A DNA stretch of 64,000 bases from the NCBI RefSeq assembly GCF_030382115.1, contig NZ_JAUDRJ010000003.1:2189133-2253132 (forward strand). Reading direction: 5' to 3'. Below the pieces are notes generated by a model, which had not been told where the DNA came from, searched no databases, and worked only from the letters and a program-made list of their open reading frames with translations. Positions within the stretch are counted from its first letter, which is position 1, and each line of letters starts with the position of its first letter. Below, one piece after another: positions 35,709-46,931 of the stretch. The translations under genes and the position numbers were made by a program. The stretch is from Nostoc sp. GT001. GTDB taxonomy: Bacteria; Cyanobacteriota; Cyanobacteriia; Cyanobacteriales; Nostocaceae.

Positions 35709-36971
35709 ATGTTTAATCGCAGCCGTCGCAATCTTGCAAGTTGGTTCACGCTAACAATGGGCAGTATTTTAATTGTGTTTGCGGCGGTAGTGTACTACTG
35801 GGAAGTCATAGATGAGTTGGAGGAACTAGATCGATTACTTTATAAAAAAACGAGTGTGATGGCAGCTAATGTCAAGTCGGAGCTGCATAATGGCCAGCGA
35901 CAGGTAGACTTGGAACATGTACCATTGTTGGGAAGTATGGTACAACCATTGCCGGATAGTCAACTAGTGTATGCAAGCTGGTACGATGAGCAAAAGCAGC
36001 TGGTACAATTTTTTGGTACGATTCCTAGCGATCGCCTTTCAATCTCAGGTGGGTTTGATACTATCAAGACTGATAGTAAAGTCTGGCTACGTCAGGTAAC
36101 GTTGCCTGTTTACCAAAATGGTTTATTAATTGGTTATTTGCAGGCAGCGATGCCGATGATAGCTACTGAAAGCGCTTTAGCTGAATTCCGTATGGTTTTG
36201 GCTATCTCAGCGCCTATAACTTTAGCTGTAGTTGCCCTCACAGGTTGGTGGTTGGGAGGGCTAGCAATGCAACCAATTCGCCACAATTACCATCATCTGC
36301 AAAGGTTTACAGCTGATGCTTCCCACGAATTGCGATCGCCTCTGACAGCAATTATTAGTAATGCTCAGTACGGCTTTTTATCTAAATCTACCGATTTGGA
36401 GATGCAACGTCAGCGCTTCCAAAAGATTTTTGATATCGCTAAGTCAATGAGTATTCTAGTAAATAATCTGCTGTTTCTGGCACGTTCTCAAGGACAATTA
36501 CCGACTGAATCATTACAAGTAATTGACTTAAATAATTTGCTTGCGCAGATAACAGATGATTATGCCACTCAACCAGATGCACAACATCTTAGTTTAGTTT
36601 GCAAACTACCAAATAATAATATAACGGTGCTTGGCGATGCCGACTTGCTCCGTCAAGTAGTTATAAATTTACTTAATAATGCTTGTAAATATACTCCTAC
36701 TGGTGGCCAAGTTCAATTGCAATTATTTACCCAATCACATTGGGGTGTAATTCAAATTATAGACAATGGTATTGGGATTCCTGAAGCTGATTTGCCATAT
36801 ATTTTTGAACGATTTTATCGAGTGGATAAAAAGCGATCGCGTCAAACTGGAGGATTTGGTTTAGGGTTAGCTATTGTCCAACAAATAGTTGAATCTCATG
36901 GTGGTAAAATTACTATTAAGAGTGTATTCCAAGAAGGTACAATTTTACAAATTGCTTTGCCTCTAAAGTAA
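35709..36971 (+). CDS. Membrane sensor histidine kinase
   Basis: The 420-residue protein has a membrane span at about residues 13-30, a sensor domain of about 130 residues and a second span near 164-186. The phospho-acceptor is His206 in ASHELRSPL. The ATPase boxes are N (NLLNNACKYT), G1 (DNGIGIP), F (FERFYR) and G2 (GGFGLGLAI). It should phosphorylate the regulator encoded just upstream. The periplasmic sensor resembles cyanobacterial RppB/NrsS-type kinases. Confidence 0.93.
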   Translation: MFNRSRRNLASWFTLTMGSILIVFAAVVYYWEVIDELEELDRLLYKKTSVMAANVKSELHNGQRQVDLEHVPLLGSMVQPLPDSQLVYASWYDEQKQLVQFFGTIPSDRLSISGGFDTIKTDSKVWLRQVTLPVYQNGLLIGYLQAAMPMIATESALAEFRMVLAISAPITLAVVALTGWWLGGLAMQPIRHNYHHLQRFTADASHELRSPLTAIISNAQYGFLSKSTDLEMQRQRFQKIFDIAKSMSILVNNLLFLARSQGQLPTESLQVIDLNNLLAQITDDYATQPDAQHLSLVCKLPNNNITVLGDADLLRQVVINLLNNACKYTPTGGQVQLQLFTQSHWGVIQIIDNGIGIPEADLPYIFERFYRVDKKRSRQTGGFGLGLAIVQQIVESHGGKITIKSVFQEGTILQIALPLK

Positions 36972-37025
36972 GATTTATAAATTCTGCTTCTATTGTTAAA
37001 AGAGAATTCAGAAGTCCAATGCCCC

Positions 37026-37637
37026 ATGCCCAATCATTACCGATATATTATTTTTTACAAACCCTATGGCGTTCTCAGCCAGTTTACAAAAGATGCCCCC
37101 ACACATAGCACCCTAAAAGATTATATTGATGTGTCTGATGTGTATCCTGTGGGACGCTTGGACTGGGATAGTGAAGGATTGCTGCTGTTAACAAATGATG
37201 GACAATTGCAACATCGCCTCGCCCATCCGCGTTTTGGTCATAAACGTACTTACTGGGTACAGGTAGAGCGAATTCCAGATGCAGAGGCTATCAAAAGGTT
37301 GCAAACAGGTGTGGAAATTCAAGATTACCGCACTCAACCAGCAGAAGTTGAGCTTCTATCAGAAGAACCACAGTTACCCGAACGCACTCCACCAATTAGA
37401 TTTCGTAAAAATGTACCGACAGCTTGGCTGGAAATGACTTTGACAGAGGGAAAAAACCGCCAAGTTCGGCGCATGACTGCGGCTGTCGGGTTTCCGACTT
37501 TGCGACTGGTTAGAGTTAGCATCGCTCACCTACAATTAGATGACCTACAATTGGGTCAATGGCGTGACCTCACCGCTTCTGAAATCCATAATTTTAGTAA
37601 ATCGAAAAGTTTTCCCTCAAAAGCCAATGCCCAATAA
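37026..37637 (+). CDS. rRNA pseudouridine synthase (RsuA/RluB/E family)
   Basis: The start MPNHYR at 37026 is chosen over an upstream TTG; 203 residues. The catalytic motif [17 protein letters not shown] holds the nucleophile Asp, and the later [10 protein letters not shown] motif is family-typical. There is no S4 domain, so the layout is RluE-like (23S rRNA large-subunit uridine modification). Confidence 0.9.
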   Translation: MPNHYRYIIFYKPYGVLSQFTKDAPTHSTLKDYIDVSDVYPVGRLDWDSEGLLLLTNDGQLQHRLAHPRFGHKRTYWVQVERIPDAEAIKRLQTGVEIQDYRTQPAEVELLSEEPQLPERTPPIRFRKNVPTAWLEMTLTEGKNRQVRRMTAAVGFPTLRLVRVSIAHLQLDDLQLGQWRDLTASEIHNFSKSKSFPSKANAQ

Positions 37638-37913
37638 CACAATACGCTTGGGTTAAGCCTAGCAGTCTTTGTCAAAGTCATTTTTTTTTACGAACCGCAG
37701 AGGCGCAGAGGACGCAGAGAAAAGAAAGAGAAGGAAAAAATTGCTTAGGGAACTTCAAGAAATAAATTATCCAATATTGTGGGGTGGGCATCTTGCCCGC
37801 CATATCAACTGGGCGGGCGAGACGCCCACCCCACAGGAGTTAATTGGATATTTTTTTATTTAGAAGTCCCTTAACAGGAAGTCGAGTTTCTACGTTGACT
37901 TGCCATTAATATG
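37638..37913. other. Intergenic region with palindromic repeats
   Basis: A dispersed repeat (GAACCGCAGAGGCGCAGAGG, near 37691) is followed by a large hairpin made of GGGGTGGGCATC...GCCCGCC and GGGCGGGC...GCCCACCCC (37780-37833). No gene is supported. Confidence 0.6.
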
Positions 37914-39527
37914 CTAAAGATTTCCAACATTACTAAATTTCTTTGTACCGCGAATTACCAGCCAAGTTCCTCCAGAGGAGATCAATAACAACGGTGTTAA
38001 CCAATCACCCCAACGCACATATAAAGTTTGTGTCTGTCGCCGATAAATTGTTTCAGCATGAGTTTCGTAGGTATTATATCCAGACATCCATAAGGTTCTG
38101 CCATGAGGATCTACAAAGGCTGAATATCCGGTATTAGTTGCCCGTGCTGACCATCTATCAGTTTCAATTGCCCGCATGATATCCTGTGCATGATGCTGGA
38201 ATGGCATGGATGCAGTGTAATGGGCATCGTTAGAAGAACTGAGAATAAACTGCCCACCCGCCGCCGCTTGATGGCGAAATTGTTTGGGAAAAGCTGATTC
38301 ATAACATATACTAGCGATCGCGCGACCAAAAGGAGTGTCAAATAGCTGATTTGCTGAGCCAGCAACTTGGTGTGCATCCAAAGGCGACAAGCGCTGAACT
38401 AGTCCACCTAAAATCCCTTCAAAGGGAATATATTCTCCCAGAGGTACTAGTTTGGACTTATCGTAGCGGCTGACAATTTCACCTTTACTGTTGAAAGTAA
38501 ACAAACTAATTGTATAACTATCTCCCCGTTCGCCAAAAGCCCCAATCCAAGCAACTACGCCTTTTTCTTTCACTGCTGCGACTAAAGCAGTTTGCATCAA
38601 GTTACGCTGGAAAATAGGTAAGGCTCCTTCTGGGGTCAGGACTGCATCTACACCTTGATTTGCTAAAGTTAGATATCCATTGGTGTAATTTTCTTGGGCG
38701 CGACGAAACCCTTCGGAACTTCGTAAAAGTCGGTTCGGGATATTACCCTGAACAATCCCCACTTTTAAAGCCGCTTCTGGGGGTTGAGCGATGGGGCGGC
38801 TGTATAAGATAAAACCAATCAAGTGTAAGGTAATTAATAGTCCTGTGGCGATAACCCAGTATTTATTAACGAACCGCAGAGGCGCGGAGGACACAGAGGA
38901 AATTCTCTCTGCCTCTCTGCGGTTCATCCATCCTTCAGCAATTAAACCATTAATGGCAACGATCGCTGCTGTCACAGTATTAGACCCAGACAGTTGACCC
39001 AGATGTACAATTACGAGATTATGCGGGCTTTGTGTGTACGCAAGAGAACTCCACCACAGAGGGCCAGCACTCCACAGACTTTCTAAACCGCACCAAACGG
39101 CTGTACCAATTAGTATACGTAGCCACGGTTTTTGTCCGGCTAGGCGAACCATCACAGCCGCCCAAATAGTAAGGAATACCCCTCCCAAGAAGCTGATAAA
39201 TCCCCAACAAAAAATCGTAATTGCCAAACTTGGCAACCAAGGAACGCCCAACCATGTCATCGGATGAATTCCGGTAATCCAGAATAGGGCGACACCGTGA
39301 AAACCAATACCCCATAGGAAAGCCGGGGGGAATTTGTTTTTACCTTTGGCTGAAGTGACAACTAGCACCCATAAGGGAACTATGGCAATCCAAGCCAAGA
39401 ACCATGCACCTACTGGGGCTACGGTTAGCCCCATTAAAATGCCGCTAGCGAATGCAATCAAATAGGGGAGTAAGGCGATTAACCTCTCCCCCTGCTTTTT
39501 ATTCTGCTTCTTCTGCATCGACAGCAT
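37914..39527 (-). CDS. lnt: Apolipoprotein N-acyltransferase
   Basis: The 537-residue protein has about six N-terminal membrane spans and a C-terminal nitrilase-type domain. The catalytic triad is visible as Glu in LTPEGALP, Lys in [12 protein letters not shown] and Cys in SICYES. It transfers a fatty acyl chain to the N-terminal Cys of lipoproteins at the periplasmic side of the inner membrane. The start overlaps the end of gyrA by about 29 bases (or 20 from the inner ATG), so the two genes are transcribed together. Confidence 0.93.
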   Translation of the reverse strand: MLSMQKKQNKKQGERLIALLPYLIAFASGILMGLTVAPVGAWFLAWIAIVPLWVLVVTSAKGKNKFPPAFLWGIGFHGVALFWITGIHPMTWLGVPWLPSLAITIFCWGFISFLGGVFLTIWAAVMVRLAGQKPWLRILIGTAVWCGLESLWSAGPLWWSSLAYTQSPHNLVIVHLGQLSGSNTVTAAIVAINGLIAEGWMNRREAERISSVSSAPLRFVNKYWVIATGLLITLHLIGFILYSRPIAQPPEAALKVGIVQGNIPNRLLRSSEGFRRAQENYTNGYLTLANQGVDAVLTPEGALPIFQRNLMQTALVAAVKEKGVVAWIGAFGERGDSYTISLFTFNSKGEIVSRYDKSKLVPLGEYIPFEGILGGLVQRLSPLDAHQVAGSANQLFDTPFGRAIASICYESAFPKQFRHQAAAGGQFILSSSNDAHYTASMPFQHHAQDIMRAIETDRWSARATNTGYSAFVDPHGRTLWMSGYNTYETHAETIYRRQTQTLYVRWGDWLTPLLLISSGGTWLVIRGTKKFSNVGNL

Positions 39528-42102
39528 CAGGTGGAACTATTGCTACTCCGGTAATAGCGTCATCTTCGTCTAAACGCTGCACTCTGACTCCAGTTGCCGA
39601 TCGCGATTGGATAGAAATCGCATTCACCGCTTGACGGATGATAATACCGCGATTTGTCACCATCATGATTTCATCATCATCGTTGTTCACAATGCGTAGG
39701 GTTGCCAACTTGTCCTTGGTTTTGCGGTTTTTGAACTTGGTTGCCATTAAACCCTGACCAGCACGATTTTGCAGCCTGAATTGAGCAACTGGTACGCGCT
39801 TACCATATCCACCCATTGTAATTACCAACACCCAAGGGCCAACTACGCCACTGCTAGGCACTTCTGCGGACTCTTCAGTAATTTCGGTAATTTCGATATC
39901 TTCTGTTTCGATTGTTTCGATATCTTCAATTTCTGCTTCTGTAACATCCAAAGTTTCCAGAATTGCTGCGGGCAGAATATCCATACCCACCAGCTCATCT
40001 TTATTCTTAAGTTTCATGGCTTTCACCCCACGAGTCGCCCTACTTAAAGGACGCAGTTGTTCGTGGTTGCACCGGAAGTTAATCGCCATCCCGTTACGAG
40101 AACCAATGATTACGCTGTCCTCAACTCTAGCGCGTCGCACCCAGCGGAGTTGGTCGCCTTCTTCTAAGGAAATGGCAATCAAGCCATTGGCGCGAATGTG
40201 ACTAAAGGCAGCCAATTCGGTTTTCTTGATATTGCCGCCCTTAGTGAGCATGACCAGATATTCTTCGCTGCTAAACTCGTCAACGGGTACAATTGAGGTG
40301 ATTTTTTCCTCTTTGGGAATCGGTAACATCTGGACGATTGGTGTGCCGCGACTGGTACGCGAACTCGCTGGGATTTGATAGGCTCTCAGGCAATAAACAA
40401 CACCACGCTCACTAAAGAATAAAATACTGTCGTGATCGCAGCAAGTTAAGAAATGCTCAATGGTATCATCATCTTTCACCTTGGCTGCGGCTTTGCCTCT
40501 GGTAGCACGGCTTTGGGCTTCAAAGGTGTTAACTGGCATTCGTTTGATGTAGCCTTGCTCTGTCACCAGAATTATCGCTTTTTCATTGGCAATCAGGTCG
40601 CGATCGTCTAATTCCCCTTCCCCTGGTAAAATTATCGTGCGGCGGGGTGTGGCGAAGTTAGTTTTGAGTTGCCCGACTTCAGTTTCAATGATTTCTAGCA
40701 CTCTCTCCCGACGTGCCAAAATATCTTGCAAGTCGGTAATCTTCGCTTGTAATTCCTCGTGTTCCAAACGAATTTTGTCTGCTTCTAAGGCAGTCAAGCG
40801 CCGCAATTGCATTTGCAAAATCGCATCTGCTTGCACTTCCGAGAGTCCGTAAGTTGTAATCAACTCACCTTTAGCTGTAGGTGCATCGGGAGCATGACGA
40901 ATCAAGACGATAATTGGATCTAACTGGGCTAAGGCAATTAATAACCCTTGCAATAGATGGTCGCGTTCTTCGGCTTTCCGCAGTTCGTAGCGGGTGCGTC
41001 TGGCAATGGATTCGATACGGAAATCCAAGAAGACGGTTAAAAACTGCTTGAGGGTGAGTACTTGGGGTTCGCTATTCACCAACGCCAGCATATTCGCGCC
41101 GAAGTTGGCTTGTAGCGGCGTTTGCTTGTAAAGGTTGTTTAAAACGACGCGAGGGTAAGCATCACGCTTGAGTTCGATGACAACTCTCATCCCGTCGCGA
41201 TCGCTTTCATCCCGGATATCTGCAATCCCTTCTAGACGCTTCTCGTTCACCATTTCGGCGATTTTTTCAATCAGCGCCGCTTTGTTGGTTTGATAGGGCA
41301 ATTCGGTGATGATAATTGCTTCTCTATCTGGGCGTCCCCGTTGTTCAACGGTTTCAATGTTGGCGACACCACGCATAGTGATGGAACCACGCCCGGTAGT
41401 ATAAGCTTCTCGAATGGCTGATGTTCCCAAAATCTGCGCCCCAGTCGGAAAGTCTGGGCCGTGGACATACTGCATTAATTCGAGATCGGTGATTTCTGGA
41501 TTGTGGATTACAGCCACCAAAGCATCGATCAATTCGCCCAAATTGTGGGGGGGAATGTTGGTGGCCATGCCCACGGCAATCCCAGAGGAACCGTTAAGTA
41601 GTAACTGGGGAATCCGTGCTGGTAAAACTGTGGGTTCTTGCTGGGAACCGTCGAAGTTATCGGCAAAGTCTACGGTTTCATACTCAATGTCGTGGAGTAA
41701 ACCAGCGCTAGTTAAAGCTTGCAAGCGGCATTCAGTGTACCGCATGGCGGCTGGCGGATCGTTGTCTACCGAACCAAAGTTACCATGTCCGTTAACTAGG
41801 GGCGATCGCATGGAAAAATCCTGTGCCATCCGCACCAAGGCATCATATACTGCTGTGTCACCGTGGGGGTGATATTTACCCAATACTTCACCCACTACAC
41901 GGGCGCATTTCTTAAAGGGGCGATCGTGGAGCAGACCTAGCTCGTGCATTGCGTAGAGAATGCGACGATGCACAGGTTTTAGACCATCCCTGGCATCTGG
42001 CAACGCCCGACCCACTATCACGCTCATGGCGTATTCCAGATAAGACTGCGACATTTCGGTTCGCAAGTCAATCGGGATAATCCTCTCCTGTGAGGTTGTC
42101 AT
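39499..42102 (-). CDS. gyrA: DNA gyrase subunit A
   Basis: The 867-residue protein introduces negative supercoils together with GyrB. The breakage-reunion domain includes [10 protein letters not shown] (78-87) and the catalytic Tyr122 in RYTECRL. The C-terminal pinwheel has several blades with GRGVKAM-type motifs and a Glu-rich insertion near residue 710-745. Residue 83 is Thr where E. coli has Ser. The gene is followed, with overlap, by lnt. Confidence 0.97.
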   Translation of the reverse strand: MTTSQERIIPIDLRTEMSQSYLEYAMSVIVGRALPDARDGLKPVHRRILYAMHELGLLHDRPFKKCARVVGEVLGKYHPHGDTAVYDALVRMAQDFSMRSPLVNGHGNFGSVDNDPPAAMRYTECRLQALTSAGLLHDIEYETVDFADNFDGSQQEPTVLPARIPQLLLNGSSGIAVGMATNIPPHNLGELIDALVAVIHNPEITDLELMQYVHGPDFPTGAQILGTSAIREAYTTGRGSITMRGVANIETVEQRGRPDREAIIITELPYQTNKAALIEKIAEMVNEKRLEGIADIRDESDRDGMRVVIELKRDAYPRVVLNNLYKQTPLQANFGANMLALVNSEPQVLTLKQFLTVFLDFRIESIARRTRYELRKAEERDHLLQGLLIALAQLDPIIVLIRHAPDAPTAKGELITTYGLSEVQADAILQMQLRRLTALEADKIRLEHEELQAKITDLQDILARRERVLEIIETEVGQLKTNFATPRRTIILPGEGELDDRDLIANEKAIILVTEQGYIKRMPVNTFEAQSRATRGKAAAKVKDDDTIEHFLTCCDHDSILFFSERGVVYCLRAYQIPASSRTSRGTPIVQMLPIPKEEKITSIVPVDEFSSEEYLVMLTKGGNIKKTELAAFSHIRANGLIAISLEEGDQLRWVRRARVEDSVIIGSRNGMAINFRCNHEQLRPLSRATRGVKAMKLKNKDELVGMDILPAAILETLDVTEAEIEDIETIETEDIEITEITEESAEVPSSGVVGPWVLVITMGGYGKRVPVAQFRLQNRAGQGLMATKFKNRKTKDKLATLRIVNNDDDEIMMVTNRGIIIRQAVNAISIQSRSATGVRVQRLDEDDAITGVAIVPPDAVDAEEAE

Positions 42103-42254
42103 AACCTAAAAATCTCCAAAAATCGTAGATTTTAGCTTGTTTACTCAACAAAGCGCAAAATTATTCTAAATTGCTCTTGAATAATTGCTATAATTTGATA
42201 CAATCTTAGCATATATTGCTTTTTATTGCCTGGGCAGCTAACTCAGGCAATTGT

Positions 42255-43559
42255 TCAATCTGTAGCTTCTCTCTGGGATTTGAGTTGAGATGCGATCAGG
42301 GGAACTTTAGGGGCAAGAAAAAATCCCACCAAACTGGCAAAAAGGATTGGCGTAAAGGGACTTAAGTTAGTCAGTTTTGACAGTAGCAAAGTCGTACTTA
42401 TCGGTGTGCGCGTTACGGCTGCGTTGACAGCCGCCATTGTACAAATCATCGCAAGGGCAGGATCGAGTCCCGGAACTAAGATTGCTACTGCTTTACCAAT
42501 GCAAGCACCAGTGAAAAATAGGGGAATGATGAATCCACCGCGCCACCCACCTGTTACCGTAATGCTAATGGCAGCCATTTTCCCAAGAGCTAGAGTTAAG
42601 AGAAAAACAGCACCAAAGTTAGCAATCAAGACTGAATCTAACTCTTCATGTCCAAAATAACGGGTGAGGGGTAATAATACTGCTAAAATGCCAAGTCCCA
42701 CTCCTGCTAGTGTTGTACGTACATAAATGGGAACAGAAGTTGGTGAAACGGCTTGCCAAAAGGCATCGCAGCCGCGAAAAATGCCCATAAAAATCCATCC
42801 CGCTACAGCCCCGATAATTCCAAATGCGATCGCGATCGCAAAATCATCAATCCTTTCTAAGTGATACTGAGGAAAATGCCAAGTGGGGGCAATACCCAAA
42901 TGTGTAATTGCTGCAAACACCAGATAGCTAGCGCAACTTGAAACAATGGCTGGCATTAAGGCTTCGTAATATTCCACAATATGCTCGTGGTGCAAAATCT
43001 CCAAAGCGAACATCGCACCGCCAAGAGGTGCGCCAAATAAGGCAGTGAAGCCAGCCGCCATTGCTGCTAAACTCATGGTTCTGAGGTCTTCACCTTGGAG
43101 TTTTAAGCGATCGGCAATCCAAGTACCAAAAGAACCTGTTACCTGTACCAGTGGCGCTTCTGGCCCAGCACTACCGCCTGCCGAGATGCTGACTAAAGAA
43201 GCAAGAATCATGGAAGGATTTTTGCGAACATCTAGGCGTCCGCCACGGAAATGAATATTATCAACAATCACAGCGATTTCACCGGGATTTCCCAAAAAAT
43301 GAATCACCAGACCGATAAGTAAACCGCTAAGTGGCATCACTATCAGGAGGCTAAAACCCTCAAATCGCTGGAGTCTGTGAGTTAAAAACTCTAGAATATT
43401 CCAGTACAACGCTGCAAACAGACCACCAGCAGTCCCCACGACTATCCAGCGGATAACCCACTGCGAAATCATTAGGGGATTACGCTTTACCAGTCCAAAA
43501 AGTTGAGCAAATGTCCAACGTTGAGTTTGATTGTTGGCGGGGGGCTTGTTTGGTAACAC
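42255..43559 (-). CDS. ClC-type chloride channel/antiporter
   Basis: The 434-residue membrane protein has family signatures GSAGPEAP near residue 127 (the GSGIP/GxEGP-type filter region) and GGWRGGFIIPLFFTGA near 347. It has ten or more hydrophobic spans. It starts with GTG at 43559. It moves chloride, with or without proton exchange. A second ClC-type gene of a different subtype lies at 50996, so ion specificity probably differs. Confidence 0.9.
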   Translation of the reverse strand: MLPNKPPANNQTQRWTFAQLFGLVKRNPLMISQWVIRWIVVGTAGGLFAALYWNILEFLTHRLQRFEGFSLLIVMPLSGLLIGLVIHFLGNPGEIAVIVDNIHFRGGRLDVRKNPSMILASLVSISAGGSAGPEAPLVQVTGSFGTWIADRLKLQGEDLRTMSLAAMAAGFTALFGAPLGGAMFALEILHHEHIVEYYEALMPAIVSSCASYLVFAAITHLGIAPTWHFPQYHLERIDDFAIAIAFGIIGAVAGWIFMGIFRGCDAFWQAVSPTSVPIYVRTTLAGVGLGILAVLLPLTRYFGHEELDSVLIANFGAVFLLTLALGKMAAISITVTGGWRGGFIIPLFFTGACIGKAVAILVPGLDPALAMICTMAAVNAAVTRTPISTTLLLSKLTNLSPFTPILFASLVGFFLAPKVPLIASQLKSQREATD

Positions 43560-43875
43560 TGCTTATTTCCTATTTGTGAAACCTAGAGTACTGAATATTT
43601 ACGTTTTTTATGGTAAAGGCTATTTAGTTTAGTGAATCATTTTTGGTCTACAAAGAGCGATATTTTTGACGGGCTATAAAAAAGGGCGTACAGATAGATG
43701 TACGCCCCTAAAATATTTATCTGCTTAGGCGTAGCCCGCCCTTCTCTACGAGAGGCTGCACTTCGACTACGCTCAGTGACCACGCCTTCGACTACGCTTA
43801 GTGACCACGCCTTCGACTACGCGGTAGTTGAGCGCAGTCGAAACTCAGTACAAGTGACTAATGACAAATAACAAA
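43560..43875. repeat. Intergenic region with clustered dispersed repeats
   Basis: From about 43722 to 43850 the sequence carries repeated units TTCGACTACGC(T)CAGTGACCACGCC in tandem (three imperfect copies). Inverted pieces GAGGCTGCACTTCGACTACG and TAGTTGAGCGCAGTCGAAAC flank them. No gene is seen. Confidence 0.75.
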
Positions 43876-44745
43876 TTAATAAGCTTTTGTTGGCAGTTGT
43901 TGCTCTAATTTCAACAATGCTGCAACTCGCATTTCTGTAGCTGGGTGACTGGAAAATAAGTTACCCAAAAACTGTCCAGAGATGGAATTGATAATTAATA
44001 ACGGCTCATAAGCTGGATTAGCATTTAAAGGCATCTGCTTTGCTGAGGCTTCTAAGCGTTGCAATGCCCTAGCTAAGGCGCGGGGATTACCAGTTAATTT
44101 AGCAGAACCTGCATCAGCAGAGAATTCTCGTGTGCGCGAAATTGCTAGCTGAATGATTGTCGCAGCTATCGGCGCAAGCATGACTGTTAATAAAACTCCT
44201 AAAGGATTTCCACCTCTGTTGTCATCTCGCGAACCACCACCAAACCATAGGCTGTAACTAACCATTTGGGCTAGGAATGAGATCGCACCAGCCACAGTCG
44301 CAGCAACGGCTTGTGTGAGGGTGTCACGATTAATAATATGGGTTAGCTCGTGGGCGATAACACCTTCGAGTTCATCGTCTGGCAATATATTTAGAATACC
44401 TTCGGTGACAGCCACAGCAGCGTGTTCTGGATCGCGCCCTGTAGCGAAGGCGTTAGCGCCAAGGCTTGGAACGATGTAAACTCTAGGCATGGGAATGTTA
44501 GCGCGATCGCTCAATCTCTGCACCATCTGATAAAGTCCTGGTGCTTCCCTTTCACTTACTGGCTGTGCTTGGTATACTGCTAGGGCAATTTTATCTGATT
44601 GATACCAAGAAAACAGATTGGTTGCTGCTGCCAAGCCAATCCCGATAATCAAACCACTAGAACCACCAATTACCCAGTAACTAATTGCAATCAAAAGACC
44701 ACTTAGTGCAGCAAGCATTGCAGCCGTTTTTAATTGATTTGTCAT
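43876..44745 (-). CDS. htpX: M48-family zinc metalloprotease HtpX
   Basis: The 289-residue protein has two N-terminal membrane spans, the zinc motif HELTH (in VIAHELTHIINRD, about residue 129), two more hydrophobic segments, and the third ligand Glu in SREFSADAGSAKL. It degrades misfolded membrane proteins in the plasma membrane. Length and order match HtpX. Confidence 0.94.
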   Translation of the reverse strand: MTNQLKTAAMLAALSGLLIAISYWVIGGSSGLIIGIGLAAATNLFSWYQSDKIALAVYQAQPVSEREAPGLYQMVQRLSDRANIPMPRVYIVPSLGANAFATGRDPEHAAVAVTEGILNILPDDELEGVIAHELTHIINRDTLTQAVAATVAGAISFLAQMVSYSLWFGGGSRDDNRGGNPLGVLLTVMLAPIAATIIQLAISRTREFSADAGSAKLTGNPRALARALQRLEASAKQMPLNANPAYEPLLIINSISGQFLGNLFSSHPATEMRVAALLKLEQQLPTKAY

Positions 44746-45018
44746 ATTTTTGCTCTCCTGCTAATGCTGTGTAAATTTTTCAGAAAACAGCATTACTTCA
44801 GCTACATTTTGATTTTACCCAGCTAAACTTAGATATATGGTACAGAAAACCTATCAGATAAGTACGGTTTTCCTACTTAAGTTTTAGTCATATAATTAAT
44901 ATTTATAAATACTAAAAACGCATCTATCTATAGGAATAAATTATTTATCTAGGCAGAAATTACAAGGGCGATACTGAGGTGTTGCCTATGCCTATGCAAT
45001 TATTTAAGATCCATTTAC
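44746..45018. other. Intergenic region before htpX
   Basis: These 273 bases are A+T rich and hold the upstream region of htpX. No RNA, gene or strong repeat is seen. Confidence 0.5.
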
Positions 45019-45570
45019 TTATAAAGATTCTGAGTCTATTCCTTGTGCTTGATATATTTGTTGGGAAAATAGCTGAAAATCTAATTCGCACGCCTTCAAA
45101 GTTTCAGTGGCTTGTGAGTATTTTGGGGCATCAAACAAATCGCGATCGCGAATTTTTGGCAACCAAGAACGCAGTTTCGTTAGTTCCGCCTCATTCTCTT
45201 CTAATTCTGCAAAAGTGAGGTTATTTATTTTCCGTTCCTCGCTCAATTCGCTATGTAAATCTCGACATTGCCCCAAAAACTCTTGATATTCTTGGTCTGA
45301 CTGCTGTTGGAAGCGCTCTACCAACATAGCATTTTGCTCAGGTTCATCAATCCAAATGGTGAATAAATCTGCTTCACCGCCACCTGCTGTAATGTCCGCT
45401 TTCAATTCTTTTAAATGGCTCTGCAAGTCTTCTCGCTGTGGTAGCAAGCACACCGACTGCTGTAAATAAAGTGCGCCCAATCCCTTAAGTTTACGCCATA
45501 CATACACCCGCTGCGTCGAAGGCTGTGCAGGTACTTTGTACACCAATAGATTCCAAGATTGTCTATCCAT
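45019..45570 (-). CDS. ChrB-like (chromate resistance protein N-terminal domain) protein
   Basis: The 183-residue protein matches the N-terminal domain of ChrB by pattern: WNLLVYKVP-QPSTQRVYVWRKLKGLGALYLQ-SVCLLP, then a charged helical region with EFL-QC-DLH-E. ChrB proteins regulate chromate or sulfate-related export; free-standing N-terminal domains are common and of unclear role. It diverges from an MFS gene 82 bases away and may control it through repeated sites in the gap. Confidence 0.8.
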   Translation of the reverse strand: MDRQSWNLLVYKVPAQPSTQRVYVWRKLKGLGALYLQQSVCLLPQREDLQSHLKELKADITAGGGEADLFTIWIDEPEQNAMLVERFQQQSDQEYQEFLGQCRDLHSELSEERKINNLTFAELEENEAELTKLRSWLPKIRDRDLFDAPKYSQATETLKACELDFQLFSQQIYQAQGIDSESL

Positions 45571-45652
45571 AGAGATATTGTAACAAGTGTTGCATTGAAT
45601 TTAATTTATTGTTAGGTTAACTAATGAAACATTTGTTGCATTGCAAGTAAAT
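45571..45652. promoter_or_regulatory. Divergent promoter region with repeated GTTGCATTG sites
   Basis: ACAAGTGTTGCATTG at about 45580 and ACATTTGTTGCATTGCAA at about 45629 are similar in the same orientation, and the second contains the palindrome TTGCATTGCAA. Placed between the ChrB-like and MFS genes, they look like operators for both. Confidence 0.5.
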
Positions 45653-46864
45653 ATGCGGCTACAAAATAAATTTGTTCAGAAAATTCCTCAGACTGTTTGG
45701 GTTTTGGGGTTTGTCAGTTTACTGACAGATATTAGTTCCGAGATGATTAATTCTCTGTTGCCCTTATTTCTAGTGTCAGTTTTAGGGGCGAATATTTTGA
45801 CAGTGGGCATTATTGAAGGTATTGCAGAAGCAACAGCTTCAATTTTAAAAATCTTTTCGGGAGTATTGAGTGATTACTTAGGACATCGTAAAGGATTAGC
45901 GGTGTTTGGGTATGGATTGTCAACCTTTGTAAAACCTTTATTTGCTGTAGCTACCAGCCCAACTGGAGTATTAATAGCTCGATTTGGCGATCGCATTGGC
46001 AAAGGTATCCGGGTAGCACCCCGTGATGCCTTAGTTGCCGATTCCACTAATCCAGAAGTACGCGGTGCAGCTTATGGATTGCGTCAATCTCTCGATACTA
46101 TCGGAGCATTTTTAGGGCCTTTGGCAGCATTTGCTCTGATGGCTGCTTCCCAAAACAACTTCCGCCTGATTTTTTGGCTAGCACTCATCCCTGGATTCTT
46201 CGCAGTGGCTTTATTAGCAGTGGGAGTGAGTGAACCAAAAACAAGTGAAATTCAAGGGAACCGAAGCAACCCTTTGCAATGGGAAGCTTTACGCAGTTTG
46301 GGTAAAGGATACTGGGTACTTGTAGCAGTGGCGCTGCTATTCAATTTAGGCAACTCCAGTAATGCTTTTTTGTTGTTGCGAGCCGAGCAAACAGGTATTT
46401 CAGCCTCACTCATCCCATTGACATTAATGATGATGAACATCACCTACTCATTCAGTGCCTACCCAATAGGAATACTTTCCGATCGCGTGGGTAAATTTGG
46501 GTTACTAGTAGGCGGATTTCTCTTATACGCCCTGGTGTATCTGGGTTTTGCTTTCGTGCAGACATCTTGGCAAGTCTGGGGATTGTTTGCCCTTTATGGT
46601 TTGCATTTGGGTATGAGTAAAGGATTGCTATTGGCACTAGTGGCAAATAGTATCCCTGCAAATCTGCGCGGTACTGCTTTTGGATTCCTGAATTTGGCTG
46701 TAGGATTAGCGCTCTTACCCGCCAGTCTGCTAGCTGGTGGATTGTGGCAAACATTGGGAGCAGAGGCAACATTTATAACTGGAAGCTTATTTGCGATCGC
46801 TGCTGTCTTATTATTAGTAATTAATAGAAGAAAATATTTGCAAATCCAAGTAAGACTTACGTAA
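45653..46864 (+). CDS. MFS transporter
   Basis: The start MRLQNK at 45653 is preferred; 403 residues. Twelve hydrophobic segments are visible, with the MFS loop motif DYLGHRKGLAVFGYG after the second span and RFGDRIGKGIRVAPRD near residue 100. A strongly related inner repeat (SDRVGKFGLLVGG) follows the eighth span. The substrate is unknown; the divergent ChrB-like gene suggests a link with metal or oxyanion efflux. Confidence 0.88.
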   Translation: MRLQNKFVQKIPQTVWVLGFVSLLTDISSEMINSLLPLFLVSVLGANILTVGIIEGIAEATASILKIFSGVLSDYLGHRKGLAVFGYGLSTFVKPLFAVATSPTGVLIARFGDRIGKGIRVAPRDALVADSTNPEVRGAAYGLRQSLDTIGAFLGPLAAFALMAASQNNFRLIFWLALIPGFFAVALLAVGVSEPKTSEIQGNRSNPLQWEALRSLGKGYWVLVAVALLFNLGNSSNAFLLLRAEQTGISASLIPLTLMMMNITYSFSAYPIGILSDRVGKFGLLVGGFLLYALVYLGFAFVQTSWQVWGLFALYGLHLGMSKGLLLALVANSIPANLRGTAFGFLNLAVGLALLPASLLAGGLWQTLGAEATFITGSLFAIAAVLLLVINRRKYLQIQVRLT

Positions 46865-46931
46865 AATATCTTTCAAACTCTCATTTTTCTGTGTCCTCTG
46901 CGCCTCTGCGGTTCGTTATTCTAATAAGTTT

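Noticed and set aside
37669..37863. 64-codon plus-strand frame
   Set aside because: The translation is read from two dispersed repeats (GCAGAGG units and a GC-rich palindrome) with no ribosome binding site.
43690..43860. CRISPR or tRNA cluster
   Set aside because: The repeated TTCGACTACGC units are short, imperfect and match the dispersed repeats seen at 29330 and 62780.
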